Shown: piece after piece, positions 35,463 through 47,276 of the stretch
Layout: every line of letters begins with the position of its first letter
How positions within the stretch are numbered: position 1 is the first letter of the stretch
Assembly: GCA_020747015.1 (NCBI GenBank)
Contig: JAGTJM010000003.1
Coordinates: 620,001-684,000 of the forward strand
DNA: 64,000 nt
Source of the DNA: Pyrenochaeta sp. MPI-SDFR-AT-0127
Lineage: Eukaryota; Ascomycota; Dothideomycetes; Pleosporales; Cucurbitariaceae
Direction: 5' to 3'
The notes under the pieces: model-generated
The model's database searches: none
Seen by the model: the letters and a program-made list of their open reading frames with translations, nothing else
Told to the model about the DNA's origin: nothing
Made by a program: the position numbers and the translations under genes

Positions 35463-37153
35463 TCACTCTTCCATCGATTCCCATCCCTTCTCCCCACCAT
35501 CTTCCTCACCATCGTCACTCTCACCCTCCTCAGTATCTGAATCAGTGTCTTGCTCATCCAAGCCAACGAGTCGTTCTTTTCCGTCTCCCTTAATCGCCGG
35601 AACCTTGCTGGCAAAGGCAGCACGCACTGCTGCGTTCGTGCTCGTGTCCCAGATCTGAACTGATCCTTTGCTTCCTGCAACCGCCAAACGGAAACCAACT
35701 TCCTTGTCGGGCGCAAAGGTTGTCGAGAACACTCGTCCAACGCCAATGTCTCGCGTCACAACCATGCTCGGCCCACTCTCTTGAATGTTCCACAGCTTCA
35801 CTTGCTTATCGGTTGAGCCTGTGACCAGGAAGCCGGGGATCACCGGGTTGATGTCGAACGAAGATATAGACTCGTCGTGTGCTTGTAGTACCCACACAGG
35901 TTTTGAGGCAGATGGGTCTTTTGGCGCGTTGCGAGTATCATGGTAATGTATCATTCCATTCTCGGTAGAAACCTGGAACTGTTAGCATTGCTTCATGAGC
36001 TTTGTGTTGCCACACATACGTAGAAGTAGTTCGGGTCGTGAGGATTCCACCGCACAGTCTCGACGTCACTCTCGACGCCCCATCGCGGTGCTTTTGCATC
36101 GGGTGCTCGCATGTCGGCGGCCACGATTGTCCGATCATAGCTACCGCTTAGCAGCGCTGTGGACTCGACAGGATGCCATGCAACAGAACAAACCTTGTCT
36201 GTGTGATACGTGTATGATTTGGCGCACTTTGTGGTATTTAGATCCCACAGCTTGATGGTCTTGTCTGCGGATGAAGAGGCAAGTAGATTCCTGTGGTGGC
36301 GATTGGCCGCGAGAGCGAGGACTGAATCAACGTGAAACTCGTCATTCACCTTCTTTGACTTCTTTTTCTTCTTCTTTTTTGGCTTGTCTGCGTTCGTTGC
36401 ATCTTCGGCGCCTTGGCCTAGGACAGCATCTGGGTACATGCTGTCTACTACGTCCAGATTCCAGATCTCGATATCTGGGTCCATGGTGCCAATTGCCACA
36501 AAGTTTCCTTTGCCGTTGCTCGTGCCAGCAGACTGTCCGACGGGAAGATCTAACCACTCGACAGCGAGCGGGATTGCTGGCAGCATAATGTCGTGGTGCA
36601 CGTAGAGATTGTCGTCCTCGTCCTCGTAAACATACACCTCCAGATGCGCGACCTCGTCTTCTATGCGACCAGCCAAGACTAGGTTATCTGTGGCCAGTAT
36701 CTGAAGCTCTTCCCGCTCTTCGTCGCTTTCCTCCTCACCACCTTGCATTGTGATGTACGGATCGTCCTCGTCGTTCTCGTGAAAGACCAGATTCTTGACG
36801 TTTCCAAACATGGCCATGGTATCGCCCTGGTCTTCTGCGACGTCATCGTCGTAGTGTTCGAGGTCGTACTCTTTTAGGTCATCATCGTTGTCTCTACTCT
36901 GGGTTAACTTGGGGCATATCTGCAAGGGTTCATGCACCCACTCGTCCTTTGCTCTTGAAGTCTTGCCTGAAGACCCATTGCCCTTGCTCTTCTCCTCAGC
37001 CTGTGCTTCCTCGAGTTCTTCCTTTGCGTCTTCCAGCTGCAGGTTGGCCAGCTTCGATATCCGTGCATACTCGTCCTCGTCGAACTGATATCTTGAAGGA
37101 AAGGGCGCCGCAAAGCCACGCGGCACCCATGCTGTTGCCGTGATCATAGACAT
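35463..37153 (-). CDS. pwp1: WD40 protein Pwp1 (periodic tryptophan protein 1)
   Basis: Nucleolar/chromatin WD-repeat factor involved in 25S/5.8S rRNA processing and large-subunit assembly. Exons 37153-36020 and 35972-35463 give 547 aa. After the N-terminal TATAWVPRG and an acidic Asp/Glu-rich linker come WD repeats, for example DPDIEIWNLD, SADKTIKLWDL, GSYDRTIVAADMR, GSTDKQVKLWNI and GSKGSVQIWD. A lysine-rich insert (KKKKKKKSKK, near 270) lies between the first repeats, and an acidic tail ends the protein, as in fungal Pwp1. The start is 207 bp from the divergent Prp16 gene. Confidence 0.92.
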
Positions 37154-37360
37154 TGTGCTACTCTTGTCAGTGAAGGGTGCAGCGAGTGCGAGTCTGGAGT
37201 GGGGAACTTTTCAAAAGTTCGAAATAATTTTAGTTGCCCCGCCACATGTGGCTGAAAGCTTCCGTTTTCCTATCGATAAATTTGCGGACCCCCGAGACCA
37301 TCATTCCTGTTCATCGTCGGCCCAAGGAAAGGAAAGGAACGCAAAGGACACACCGCCAAC
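37154..37360. promoter_or_regulatory. Compact divergent promoter, Pwp1 and Prp16 genes
   Basis: 207 bp between opposed ATGs, so both promoters must overlap. It contains a perfect 17-bp inverted repeat at 37204-37220 (listed separately). Confidence 0.5.
37204..37220. repeat. Perfect 17-bp inverted repeat in a shared promoter
   Basis: GAACTTTT and AAAAGTTC are exact reverse complements around one central C. Followed by CGAAA, the stretch resembles a run of imperfect heat-shock half-sites. Binding by any factor is inference. Confidence 0.5.
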
Positions 37361-40312
37361 ATGGATCGTGGCCACAGCCCAAAGCGGCGCAAGCTCGACC
37401 CTGAAGAATATTCAATTGCACCTCGCCCCAAATTCCGCAAGCCAAATCACCCTCGCGACTCTCCCGCGTCCTCTCGAGCGCATACTCCACGCATACATGA
37501 GAATGGCTCAACTCCACATCAGGCATCCTTCGATGGGCCGGAGCCTTTGGTGGAGGAACTTGACTCCATGGCACTGGACCGTGACTGGTACGGCGGCGAG
37601 GAAAACGGACATACCTTTGGCGATGACACGCACAACCCCTTTGGCGGCGCCGAGAGCACATGGCTGGATGCACAACGAGAGGCTGCCATGACTGAGAAGA
37701 AGCAGAACAATCGTGCAAGCATGAGGGCTCAACAGAAGCAGAAAGATGTTGATGCGTGGGAGACCAACAGGATGCTGCAATCCGGGGTCGCGCAACGGCG
37801 GCACCACGACGCAGACTTTGAAGACGATGAGGAAGGCATGCGTGTGCACATACTCGTGCACGACCTCAAACCGCCGTTCTTGGATGGGAAGAAGGTTTTC
37901 ACAAAACAAATCGACCCTGTTCCGGCAGTACGTGACCCACAGAGCGACATGGCTGTGTTCAGTCGCAGAGGCAGTCGAGTCGTCAAGGAAAAGAGACAGC
38001 AGAAGGAACGACAAAAGCACGCACAGGAGGCTACTAGTGCCAAGGGAACTACCTTGGGTAATATTATGGGAGTCAGAGAGGACGATGCTGATAGTGCTGC
38101 TCCTATGCCTGAAGAGGAAGAGAAGAAAGGCGGCAGCAAATTCGCCCAGCATCTCAGCAAACAAGAAGGTGCAAGCGCGTTCAGTAAGAGCAAGACACTC
38201 AGCGAGCAGAGGCAATACCTTCCAGCATTTGCCGTCCGCGAAGATCTTCTTCGTGTGATTCGCGACAACCAAGTTGTCATTGTCGTCGGTCAGACAGGTT
38301 CAGGAAAGACTACTCAGCTTACTCAATTCCTCTATGAGGATGGTTACAGTAAACATGGCTTGATTGGCTGCACACAGCCCCGTCGTGTTGCAGCTATGAG
38401 TGTTGCGAAGCGTGTAAGCGAAGAAATGTCGGTCAAGCTGGGTGGTTTGGTCGGTTATGCAATTCGATTCGAAGACTGCACCAGCAAAGAGACCAAAATC
38501 AAGTATATGACTGACGGTGTCCTGCTCCGGGAGTCATTGGTCGAGTCGGATTTGGACAAATACTCGTGCATCATCATGGATGAGGCACACGAGAGGGCTT
38601 TGAACACGGACGTGTTGATGGGGCTCATCAAGAAAGTGTTAGCACGGAGAAGAGATCTAAAGCTGATTGTCACATCTGCCACCATGAACGCGGAGCGGTT
38701 CTCGCGCTTCTACGGGGGTGCTCCGGAATTCATAATTCCGGGACGTACATTCCCGGTCGACATTCAATATTCGCGATCACCCTGCGAAGACTACGTGGAT
38801 AGCGCTGTTAAGCAAGTTCTCGCTATTCACGTGTCGCAAGGTCCTGGAGATATTTTGGTCTTCATGACTGGTCAAGAAGACATCGAGATCACCTGTGAAC
38901 TCGTGGCTGAACGGCTGAAACTTCTCAACGACCCTCCAAAGCTCAGCATTTTGCCCATCTACAGTCAAATGCCTGCAGACCTTCAAGCCAAGATTTTCGA
39001 CCGTGCGGCACCTGGTGTGCGCAAGGTCATTGTGGCGACCAATATCGCGGAGACGAGTTTGACCGTCGATGGTATCATGTATGTTGTCGACTCTGGTTTC
39101 TCCAAACTCAAAGTATACAATCCCAAGATGGGTATGGATACCCTGCAGATTACACCCATATCGCAAGCGAATGCCTCTCAGCGCGCCGGCCGCGCTGGGC
39201 GTACAGGACCGGGAAAGTGCTTCCACTTGTATACTGAGAGAGCATTTAGGGACGAGTTCTACATTGCGACGATTCCGGAGATTCAGCGAACAAATTTAGC
39301 CAACACAGTGCTTCTGCTCAAGTCACTGGGTGTCAAGGATCTGCTCGACTTTGATTTTATGGATCCACCACCGCAAGACACAATCACAACTTCACTCTTT
39401 GATCTCTGGGCTCTTGGAGCGTTGGACAACATAGGCGATCTGACTCCACTCGGCCGCACCATGACAGCGTTTCCAATGGATCCCTCACTCGCCAAACTCA
39501 TAATCACTGCCGTAGAATATGAATGCAGTGAAGAGATGCTGACGATTGTTGCCATGCTCTCGGTCCCAAGTGTCTTCTACAGACCAAAGGAGCGTCAAGA
39601 AGAGTCGGATGCAGCTCGCGAAAAGTTTTTCGTTCCTGAGTCCGACCACCTCACCCTTCTTCATGTCTACACACAATGGAAGGTGAATGGCTATTCGGAC
39701 GGCTGGTGCATTCGCCACTTCTTGCACCCTAAGGCCCTTCGCCGAGCAAAAGAGATCCGCGACCAGATTCGCGACATCATGGAGAAGCAGAAGATGCCTC
39801 TGATAGGCTGCGGCACGGATTGGGACATTATACGTAAGTGCATTTGCTCAGGCTACTACCATCAATCCGCGAAAGTCAAGGGCATCGGAGAGTATATCAA
39901 TCTTCGCACTAGCGTGACCATCCAGCTTCACCCCACAAGTGCTCTTTACGGCCTTGGTTACCTTCCAGACTACGTGGTCTACCACGAACTTATCCTCACA
40001 TCAAAGGAATACATGTCTTGTGTCACCTCTGTGGACCCGCACTGGCTCGCAGATCTCGGCGCAGTATTCTACTCGATCAAAGAGAAGGGCTATTCAGCAA
40101 GAGACAAGCGCATCACTGAAATCGAATTCAACCGTAAAGCAGAGCTAGAAGCGCAAATGGCGGAAGACAAGGCCAGAGAAGAACGCAGGATTGCGGAAGA
40201 AGAGCATGGGCCACTAATTAAGAAATCGAGTGCAACTAAAAAGAAAGAGGTTGGTGATGGTGTTGTGAAGCGGCCGATGATTGGTGCAAAGTCCAAGTTT
40301 CGAAGGCGTTGA
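37361..40312 (+). CDS. prp16: Pre-mRNA-splicing DEAH-box helicase Prp16
   Basis: ATP-dependent RNP remodeller that promotes the second catalytic step of splicing. It is a single 983-codon exon, unusual for this window. The N-terminal 280 residues are charged and low in order, with FAQHLSKQEGASAFSKSKTLSEQRQYLPAF leading into the helicase core. Motifs: Walker A GQTGSGKTT (about 310), TQPRRVAA, DEAH (about 407), SAT, the motif IV region LVFMTGQEDIE, TNIAETS and QRAGRAGR. Winged-helix, ratchet and OB-fold domains follow (VLLLKSLGV, GYLPDYVVYHEL), then a Lys/Arg-rich tail. Domain order and length fit Prp16/DHX38 rather than Prp2, Prp22 or Prp43. Confidence 0.93.
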   Translation: MDRGHSPKRRKLDPEEYSIAPRPKFRKPNHPRDSPASSRAHTPRIHENGSTPHQASFDGPEPLVEELDSMALDRDWYGGEENGHTFGDDTHNPFGGAESTWLDAQREAAMTEKKQNNRASMRAQQKQKDVDAWETNRMLQSGVAQRRHHDADFEDDEEGMRVHILVHDLKPPFLDGKKVFTKQIDPVPAVRDPQSDMAVFSRRGSRVVKEKRQQKERQKHAQEATSAKGTTLGNIMGVREDDADSAAPMPEEEEKKGGSKFAQHLSKQEGASAFSKSKTLSEQRQYLPAFAVREDLLRVIRDNQVVIVVGQTGSGKTTQLTQFLYEDGYSKHGLIGCTQPRRVAAMSVAKRVSEEMSVKLGGLVGYAIRFEDCTSKETKIKYMTDGVLLRESLVESDLDKYSCIIMDEAHERALNTDVLMGLIKKVLARRRDLKLIVTSATMNAERFSRFYGGAPEFIIPGRTFPVDIQYSRSPCEDYVDSAVKQVLAIHVSQGPGDILVFMTGQEDIEITCELVAERLKLLNDPPKLSILPIYSQMPADLQAKIFDRAAPGVRKVIVATNIAETSLTVDGIMYVVDSGFSKLKVYNPKMGMDTLQITPISQANASQRAGRAGRTGPGKCFHLYTERAFRDEFYIATIPEIQRTNLANTVLLLKSLGVKDLLDFDFMDPPPQDTITTSLFDLWALGALDNIGDLTPLGRTMTAFPMDPSLAKLIITAVEYECSEEMLTIVAMLSVPSVFYRPKERQEESDAAREKFFVPESDHLTLLHVYTQWKVNGYSDGWCIRHFLHPKALRRAKEIRDQIRDIMEKQKMPLIGCGTDWDIIRKCICSGYYHQSAKVKGIGEYINLRTSVTIQLHPTSALYGLGYLPDYVVYHELILTSKEYMSCVTSVDPHWLADLGAVFYSIKEKGYSARDKRITEIEFNRKAELEAQMAEDKAREERRIAEEEHGPLIKKSSATKKKEVGDGVVKRPMIGAKSKFRRR

Positions 40313-41287
40313 ACCGATCGCCAGGATTGCGCACACCGCGAAACGTTTCTGGAGCCGAACTCTCGCTTGTGTAGCGAAATGTGGTTCGTGGGATCAACCA
40401 CGATTAAGTTGAGATTAGGATAAATTAAAACGCCTCCCTGCCTCCGGATCCCTCATGACAGTTTCAAGTACTTGCTTTTGACGTTTCCGACAGTTCAGGA
40501 TGCCTATCCTTACGCTGTCCACGAATCGCACAGCTGCAGACAGAATTAATAGCAGTATTATACATATCATAATACAACGTAGTCTGGGTGCTACGGTGAA
40601 ATTTCCTTCCTGGGTCTGTCAAACTTTAATCTTCAGTGATCATCTCTGACTGGCCTAAATCTCGATCGAATCCTACATAATCGACTAGTTTCCCCGCAGG
40701 TCGGCATCTGACACTAGATGCGTGACGTTTTCCGCGTTCCCGCTGACCATACATGATCTGTGGGTTCAGGTTCCTGCATGGTGGATGCGGGGCGCTGGTT
40801 TTTTGGGACAACGTTCCGTTGCTTTGGACCAGGCCAGCTTTGCTAGTTGATAGCCCCCAAAAGGCTTGCAATTGTGTACACCAACACAAGCCTCGTGATC
40901 GCGCCTGGGGATCACTCTTATCCTTGAATGTACTAGGTAGATGTTGAGATGGATATACGGCATACCACCGAAGGAGCTATGATCTTCCGAACCACACTCA
41001 TTTCATAGAAGCTTAGTCGAACAAGTGGCTCGGCCAGCGGGGATGCACTCTTCCTAGGCAGGGCTATGCGATGAATTTACCCTTAGGATCCTTGGCCTTC
41101 GCCTCATGAATGTCTTCTGGGGTTTCCAGTACTTCCACACCTAAACACTCCCTTGTCTATGCTGCTCTATGCGGCCCTTTTCCCTTTTTGCGCTGCTTCA
41201 TGAAGTCTACTTAGACCCTCCTTTGTAACGAGCCACCCGAACTTCAGTTCCTCTTCAACGACTTCGGATACCTGAGGAAGATTCATC
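40313..41287. other. Intergenic, no gene seen
   Basis: 975 bp downstream of Prp16 and upstream of the 7TM gene, so it should hold the latter's promoter. Open frames are short and unconvincing. Confidence 0.55.
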
Positions 41288-42998
41288 ATGCCATCCGACG
41301 AAATGGATACGTTTTCCTTGTTTGGGAAGCGCTCTACAACGTATACATACGAGCAGATGAATACAGAAGCCTTCTTAGACTCCCCTGCCCTCGCACCACC
41401 AAAAGGCGTCAAGCCAAACTTTGAGAATCCAAGTAATCTAGCAGCTCCAGAGCTCGCTGTCCTGCAGTTGTCGCTTGCCACCATCTTTGTGGTAATGAGG
41501 ATGTACACTAAAAGGTTCGTTGTGAAAAGACTATTGTCCGAAGATTGTAAGTCATTCCAAGGATGAGAGATACCAGGGAGACCTGTGAGCTGTAGGAAGG
41601 TTTGCTGATGAGCCTACTTTGATTAGGGTGGCTGCTCGTTGCCTGGATATGCTTCGCTTGTTTTCATGTCAATGTCTTCATGACAGAGGAGTTACCGCTT
41701 GGCGTACATCAATGGGAAATGAAAGTTAGACTTGCTATCAAGACTGGAAAGGTACGCAGAGCGCTCATTAACACCATCTCACTCACTCCTCCGCCATGTT
41801 CATTCCCAAATCCAATCACAGTCATTCTTGTGCTGACTTCTCTGGAGCTGTTTCACATCTCCACCGCAGTATATACTTTGGTCGCCCTACCCTTAAAAGT
41901 CTCCATCATCCTCCAAATCCGTCGCATCGTCATTCCCCGGCAACAAGCCCAGATCGATCCATCGCGCTCACGCCTGCTACTGCGCTGGTTTATCGATTTG
42001 TTTCTCGGCGTAAATGTCTTATTCTACTTGATCTTGTTTCTATTCACAATGTTCACCTGCAGACCGATGAGGAAGGCGTGGGACTTTCGGTACGCAAAAA
42101 CTGCCCGAGATCTTGCTCCTGGACGATACACTGATCTAAAATCTACACATGTAGGATCCCAGGATACTGCTTGCCGCATAGAATGTTCATGCACGTTGCC
42201 TGCGCAGCTATCAATTGTTGGTCGGATCTGGTTATCATAATCCTTCCACAGCCAATGATCTGGTCACTGAGATTGGATAAGAAGAAGAAATTGGGGCTCA
42301 GTGCTGTATTTCTTGTCGGCGGCCTGTATGTCTATATTTTCTTTCATCCTGTTCATATTGATTCTCTCGTCTCTCCACTATTGGCGTAACAGGGAGGGAC
42401 ATAGCCCGGATGGTCCCATAATACTGACCGCTAAAACAGAGCATGCATAGCCTCCGCATTCCGCGTCTACTATGCCGTCCTGCTCTCCATTGATACAGAC
42501 TTGACGTTCCGCGCAGCCCAGATGGGCAAATGGGTTGAGCCGGAACTGGCGCTAGGCTGTAAGTGCTCTCCATCCTCACTGACCAACACATAAGAAACTT
42601 GCTGACCGTGGGACCAATACATCTCAACAGTTATAGCCGCCTGTTGTCCCGTGATGCCCAGATTCGTCAAGCACCTCTCCAAGACAAAACTCGGCCAAAA
42701 GATTTGCAGCCTATGGACTTCCAGTCCCCGATCGGTGACGGCAGTCAGCAGTGGACGCAACGTCGATACATACGGCTCCGGCTCCAACAAGATCAAGAAG
42801 CAAGTCGACACGGACATTGAATTTGCAGAGTTGACGCGGACGCGAAGCGAGGAGGAAAGGAGTGTTGAGGGCAGGAATGGCAATGGGGCATGGACAGATA
42901 CGAGTACAAATCCACTCACGGAATTTCGGTATGAAGAGTGGCACGATACCTCGGGTGTGCAGGTTCCACGCCCCACGCACATGCGCAGATGGGTGTAG
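41288..42998 (+). CDS. Seven-transmembrane rhodopsin-domain (PTH11-like class) protein
   Basis: Fungal integral membrane protein of the 'rhodopsin domain' family, which includes PTH11-related receptor-like proteins without a CFEM domain. Exons: 41288-41546, 41627-41751, 41848-42089, 42155-42325, 42440-42558 and 42631-42998, giving 427 aa. Recognisable pieces: APPKGVKPNF at the N terminus, seven hydrophobic segments (about 50-335), LALPLKVSIILQI, MFTCRPMRKAWDF, VACAAINCWSDLVIIILPQP, KKKKLGLSAVFLVGGLACIASAFRV and FIAACCPVMPRF. The exon-3 acceptor (TCTCTGGAG) was chosen because it keeps frame and has a CTGAC branch site. The soluble tail is Ser/Thr-rich. The ligand, if any, is unknown. Confidence 0.82.
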
Positions 42999-44003
42999 GA
43001 GAGAGAGAGAAGGGGGTGTCTGTGTGTTTCTCTAGTCCTCAACGAGACGTTAAGGCGTTCTCGTAATGTAATGACCGATGTGCTCTCGCAGGGTTTCTAT
43101 ATCATGCAACACTTTTAACACTAGGCCCGTTGCCCTGATTTTCTTTTTGGCTTCCTTTTCAGTACAAGTCATGCTTCCCTAGCGCGATAGGCATGGTTCC
43201 CCTCTCCCTTTCCTTCTACAGCCAGACTAAAATGTAAGTTTGCCTTCTAGCCGGCCCTAGGGTTATTCTATCCTCATGGATGTAGAATGTATAACGGACT
43301 TGTCGGTCAGACGCCTTCTTGACGTTGGCTTTATTGTGTGACTGCGTTTGCACAGTAATTTCCTCCTTTATACCCTGGCTGAAGGTATGAAGGTGACAAA
43401 CATGCAAGTTAAGTCGTGTCATCTTGTTGCTCCGTGGGAACCTGTGATCTACAGATAAGGGAATGAGGACTCACTTTGACTGGGGAGAGATTATGTGAAC
43501 TATGATAAACCCATCACATTGTGATTCACCAATACCCTGAAGTCCCCAAGCATGGCTCTGGCTCTGTGACGACGGACAAGCGTCACATCTGTTTGATACC
43601 TGGGTGCTTCATTCCTTCGTCTCGAGTCGGGTGTGGTACACGTCGCCCGGGATGGGCTGATCCGAGATGAAGAGTCTCGTCCCCTGGACGATGTGGGTGG
43701 GATTAAGATGTAGAATCTACTACCATCCAAGAAGGATGAGCAGGAAATGATGCTACAGGACTGGACAGCTACGAGGGCTGATAGCGTAGCGATGCTGCTT
43801 GAGGGGCTAGGGGAGTTGCTCATGTGTAGCTTACGAATGTTTACACAACCACCATTCGTGCGAACGGGGGAAGCTTCTCATGGCAAAATATTGTGTCGAC
43901 GCGTACGGCAACTTTGATACTCCATATCCTATCATTTCATGAATACTATGCAATACCTATGCACCTTTGAAAAGCGCCATCAACGCAGTAGAACTTCCAA
44001 AAC
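42999..44003. other. Convergent 3' regions
   Basis: 1.0 kb between the stops of the 7TM gene and Utp12. A 107-codon minus-strand frame (43500-43823) has no support. Short GA-dinucleotide run just after the 7TM stop (about 43001-43010). Confidence 0.55.
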
Positions 44004-46950
44004 CTATGCCACATCTATAAATCCTCTCTTCTTCCTATTGTTTCCCTCCTCCGCTAATCTATCCACATCTTCCAGTCGCACGAACCGCGCGTCATCCACA
44101 CGCTCGCCCACAAACCGCAGCGCAGCGACATTGAAACCAATGAGGTCCTTGTTGCCAACTAGCGTCCTTCGCAAGTCCGCTCGCATGGCCTCCAATACGG
44201 ACTTCAGCTCTCTGCTCGAGACGATTTGCTTTTGATGGGTCTTGAGCATGAAGAACAGAACACGACATGTCAGCGTGACGTTCCACTGCTTTTGGACCCA
44301 TATCGAAAGGAAAGTGAAAAGCGTGGGGAGGGAAGAGAATGGCAAGACAAGGAGCGCGTCGTGAAGTTGTGCAGCAGGAATCTTGGAGAGCGTGTTGAGG
44401 ACGTGTCGTTCTGCTGAAATATTTCCCAGAGCAAGGAAGAGTGGATTGCGCTGGGGTGGTGCCATATTAGGGTTTGTTTTCCGCTGCACTTCCCATGCGC
44501 CGACGACTTCCAGATCGGCGAGACCGAGATCCAGGGCTTCTTGGATACGTTCTCCAGCTGTAAGCGTGCTGATTGTCTGCTTAGAAGCGTCGACTGCTTC
44601 GGGGCGTTCGCCGTTCATTGCCTCGTCATCCTCTAATGAAGTTGCCAATGTCTTTTCGTACATATCTTCGAGTTCGCGTTCACGCTCTTCTTCCAGGAAG
44701 ATGGGTTCATCCGACTTGGACCAGATCCGTATGCTTTTGTCGTGGCTGGCTGTGACAATGAAATCACCTGTCCGTGCAACGGTCATTGCCCAGATCTCAC
44801 CGTGGTGCCCCTTGAACTTCTGAATCTGCTCAAATTTGTCGCCATCCCAGCTTTTGACTGTCTTGTCTTTGCTGGCACTGAAGAAAATGTGCCGCTCATC
44901 GCCATCGACGGGGTGAGGGATGAATGCAATTTGCATGATACTGTCTTCGTGGCCAAAGAGGGCTTTGTGGCAGTCGCCAAAGTCCAGACCCCATATGCGA
45001 ACATTCTTGTCTGCGGAACATGTAGCGATGAGCTTACTGTCGCTTGATATCGACATGTTGAGCACCGGGAGCTTGTGGCCGTACAGATTGAGGAAGAGCT
45101 TCAGTGAGTCTACAAAAAACACCTTGACAGTATTGTCAAGCGTAGCAACAGCAAGCAATCTCGAGTCTGGGGAGAATTGAACACTGAGCACATCGTCGTT
45201 GACCTTTAAGATGCGCGATTGTACAAGCTTGAGTTGAGGAGTTGTGCGCTTCGTTCCCGGTATCTCCTCTTGTACGATTTCGAAACTCCAGAATCTGACC
45301 GACTTGTCTGCACTGCCTGTGACGAGTGACTTTCCATCAGGATGAACCTGCATAGTCCAGACTGCTCCTTCGTGCGCGGGTATCTTGTCGAGTAAGGAAG
45401 AAGCGGCAATATCATAGAGCTCGATGTGGCCGTCCTTTGTGCCGACAACCACGATCTTATCGCCAGGCAAGAAAGCGCAACAGAGCGCATAACCACACTC
45501 TAGAGTACGCAGGCAGTTCTGTGTCTTAACGTTCCAAATCTTGAGGCCTCCACTTGATGCGGACGCCAGCATTCGGTCGTCTGAGCTCAGGGCCAAAGCT
45601 CGTATGTCGTTTCTGTGCCCTGCGAGCTCGACTGAGAGTGTGCGATTGTAATCAGGTGCCTCCTCGGTCTTACTCTTGCCTTTCTGTGGTATTTCGTACA
45701 CGTCGATGAGGTTGTTGTTCGTGCCGACCAGCAATTGTAGCTTCTTGGTCCCTCTCCTCTGCATCCACGCGACCGACCGGACTTTGCCGGCCGTTCGAAC
45801 AGTTACGTATGGAACTATCACCTCGCTTATCTCGGCTTCCGCAATGTTTGTCTTTTCTTCTGCATCAGCCTCCTCTTGCACCTCGCCGTTGGCCTCGTTC
45901 TTCGCCTTTTCCCGCTTCCTCTTCCTCTTACGGATCAGACTTTTCCTGACCTCTTCCTCGCTCCGTATCCGCCAAATCTCCACAGCCTTCTCTGCCCCAT
46001 GAACCGCAATGTAATCCGACTTGGCATACCAGGATATGCCGTGAGTCCTGTCTTTACCTTGTCGGTACAAGATGCCTCTTGAGGTAAGGAACTGCTGCTC
46101 TGTTGCCTCGCCGATGGTTGAGCTCACTTGTCGAAGACCGACTAGGTCGACAGCCCATACTTTGAGTTCTCCATCGTTGCCAGCAGTTATGCAACCGCTA
46201 CCGTCGGGTGATACAGCCAAGGCCCAGCACTCCCCGTTCGTCTGCGCGATGTGCGTTTCGATGCAGTGTTGTGTGCTTACATCCCAGATCTTGATCAATG
46301 CGTCTTTGCTGGTAGATAATAAAAAGGCCTGATCTGCGTCCATGTCCACCTCTACGTCATCCTCACCGTTTGCTTCAGGCGCATTGGCGGGGTGTATGAA
46401 GCGCAGCCCAGTGATCTGGCCCTTGTGCCCTCTCAGCTTAAACAGACCAGTTTCTGAAACCAAGTCCCAGACGACAATGTCGGTGTCCTTTGCGCCACTT
46501 GCTAGTCGTACCCCAGACTGGTCGAAGGCCAATACTGTCACGGCAGACTTGTGCCCGTTGAAGCTGATGACGACGGTCGAGGTCCGCGCATCCCATAGCC
46601 GTATGCTTCCATCTGCGTATCCAACAGCGAATACATCCGGGTCCACCTCACTCCGGCATATCACCGTCACTTCGTCTGTGCAGGTCGAGTCGCGCCATCT
46701 GCTCAAAAGCTCTCCCTTCTTTACATCCCAGCACAGGACTTCCTCGTTTGCGGCCGTGTATGCGCGCCCGACGCCTGCAGACCGACTCGATCCAGGCTGG
46801 GTGATTCCTTCGGGAGTCCATACAATATTCGAGGTGGCAGTCGCGACCACGCCAAAGGCATCGGTCTGCTCGTATTTGCTAGTCACAGTCAGAGGCGGCT
46901 TTGGCCAAGTTGCGCTTCGTGTGGTGGATTTACCTGTACGACTTCACCAT
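44004..46950 (-). CDS. utp12: U3 snoRNP WD40 protein Utp12 (Dip2/WDR3)
   Basis: Structural subunit of the UTP-B module of the 90S pre-ribosome, acting with U3 snoRNA in 18S rRNA maturation. A 17-nt first exon (46950-46934, MVKSY plus two bases) joins 46878-44004, giving 963 aa. The long second exon by itself lacks an ATG at the right place, whereas the splice yields MVKSYSKYEQTDAFGVV, typical of the family. Two WD40 propellers occupy about 15-690 with many GH...WD units. The Utp12 C-terminal helical domain (about 780-950) includes ALLVLPFSSLPTLF and FMLKTHQKQIVSS. A Lys/Arg-rich loop near 325-345 interrupts the repeats. Confidence 0.93.
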
Positions 46951-47276
46951 TTTGGGCCTCTACTGTGTAAATCAGGGTATTAGGGGGAACGGGGGCTGTC
47001 CAGGGCTCTATGATAAATGTGTCATCTCAGTAGACGGCCTGACTAGTGGTTGTAGCTCTGCGCCACGGGCAATGGAGGAGTTGAAGTCTTCTGCGCCTCT
47101 CGCCGAAACTTTTTTGGACAGGGCATCCCCCACAGAAGCGCGCTACTGCACAAGCCACACCAGGCCCACTCTTCCAACACCACAAGCACACCTCCGACCG
47201 CCGCATCAGCAGCAACTCGCCCGCTCCCCGCCTTGCCACGCCTCTCCCCCTCGCACTGGAAGCTCAAACCGACACG
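46951..47276. promoter_or_regulatory. Divergent promoter, Utp12 and ARPC2 genes
   Basis: 326 bp between opposed ATGs. C-rich on the ARPC2 side. No specific site recognised. Confidence 0.45.

Noticed and set aside
41752..41847. Reading straight through intron 2 of the 41-kb 7TM gene, which is open in frame
   Set aside because: Family spacing requires IKTGK to join LFHISTAV; the segment has a GTACGC donor, a CTGAC branch site and a GAG acceptor, so splicing is more likely than a 32-residue insertion.
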